Source: Chitinophagaceae bacterium UBA3961 (GTDB taxonomy: Bacteria; Bacteroidota; Bacteroidia; Chitinophagales; Chitinophagaceae). Taken from it: 15,123 nt of DNA. This document shows positions 14,913 through 15,123 of the stretch, one piece after another; the stretch's first letter is position 1, and each line of letters opens with the position of its first letter. The translations under genes were made by a program, and so were the position numbers. Below the pieces are notes generated by a model. The model was not told the origin of the DNA and did not search any database. It saw only the letters and a program-made list of their open reading frames with translations. The stretch lies in contig DGDD01000235.1 in NCBI GenBank assembly GCA_002385265.1, positions 1-15,123 of the forward strand, read 5' to 3'.

Positions 14913-15122
14913 TTAGGGATACAAAATGCTTTTTATCCCCAAGTAACGGAGAATAAGTTCAATCTTACGCTTGATTTTTTCTTTCCTATTTAATTTGATT
15001 ACATTAAACGTGTATTTTGCAGTTCCTGTCGCTTCTGATTTTAATGGAAGTTTTTTCTTTTTTTCAATAACCATTACACTATCGTAGTAATGAATAGAAG
15101 AAACATTTTCAGAAAATTTGGT
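14913..15122 (-). CDS. C-terminal end of an unrecognised protein (5' end outside window)
   Basis: An open minus-strand frame enters at the right edge and runs 69 codons to a TAA at 14913-14915. It begins TKFSENVSSIHYYDSVMVIE and ends LRYLGIKSILYP. It is rich in Lys and Arg near its end (KLNRKEKIKRKIELILRYLG), like the C-terminal helix of some cytoplasmic or membrane-associated enzymes. The SIHYYDS stretch is faintly like the C-termini of some sugar transferases, but that is not enough to assign a function. The stop is 29 nt ahead of the start of the CHU_C gene on the same strand, so the two may be co-transcribed. No in-window start codon is needed, since the gene begins beyond nt 15123. Confidence 0.6.
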   Translation of the reverse strand, partial: TKFSENVSSIHYYDSVMVIEKKKKLPLKSEATGTAKYTFNVIKLNRKEKIKRKIELILRYLGIKSILYP

Positions 15123-15123
15123 T

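Overview
The window looks like chromosomal DNA of a Bacteroidota bacterium, probably of the Chitinophagaceae/Sphingobacteriia kind (lineage is inference). It carries a protein with a gliding-motility-type C-terminal (type IX secretion) domain, a Bacteroidota-style AMP nucleosidase, many Sec signal peptides ending in A-Q, almost no Shine-Dalgarno sequences, and several promoter-like sites of the Bacteroidota form TTTG/TTTA - N19-20 - TAnnTTTG. No tRNA, rRNA, CRISPR array, insertion sequence or prophage gene was seen.

Layout. (1) nt 3-2447, plus strand: the 3' part of a YcbB-type L,D-transpeptidase, followed after 9 nt by a small RlpA-like protein (together a peptidoglycan-remodelling pair), then a small predicted outer-membrane beta-barrel protein with its own promoter-like site and a strong terminator. 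(2) nt 2502-4576, minus strand: a secreted alpha/beta-hydrolase (esterase type) and, upstream of it, queA (tRNA queuosine synthesis), each with separate expression signals. queA is preceded by a leader of about 118 nt that folds into a long nested hairpin. (3) nt 4936-8583, plus strand: a 1215-residue exported TraB/GumN-family protein, about four times the usual length, with an apparent internal domain duplication. (4) nt 8587-11108, minus strand: AMP nucleosidase followed by a double-cassette oligopeptide-type ABC ATPase. (5) nt 11190-11627, plus strand: a small stand-alone HSDR_N-type PD-(D/E)xK nuclease-fold protein. (6) nt 11624-15122, minus strand: the 3' end of an unrecognised gene, then a 904-residue secreted LamG/CHU_C protein, then a GNAT acetyltransferase coupled to it by an ATGA stop-start overlap.

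Most genes are housekeeping or envelope functions that share no single pathway. The transpeptidase and RlpA plausibly act together on peptidoglycan. Several proteins (RlpA, barrel, hydrolase, TraB-like, CHU_C) are exported, giving the region an envelope flavour. The genome is very compact: two convergent pairs abut by 3 nt or overlap through their stop codons. I found no clear multi-gene undescribed system. The best candidates for something new are the architecture of the giant TraB-family protein and the structured leader RNA of queA.
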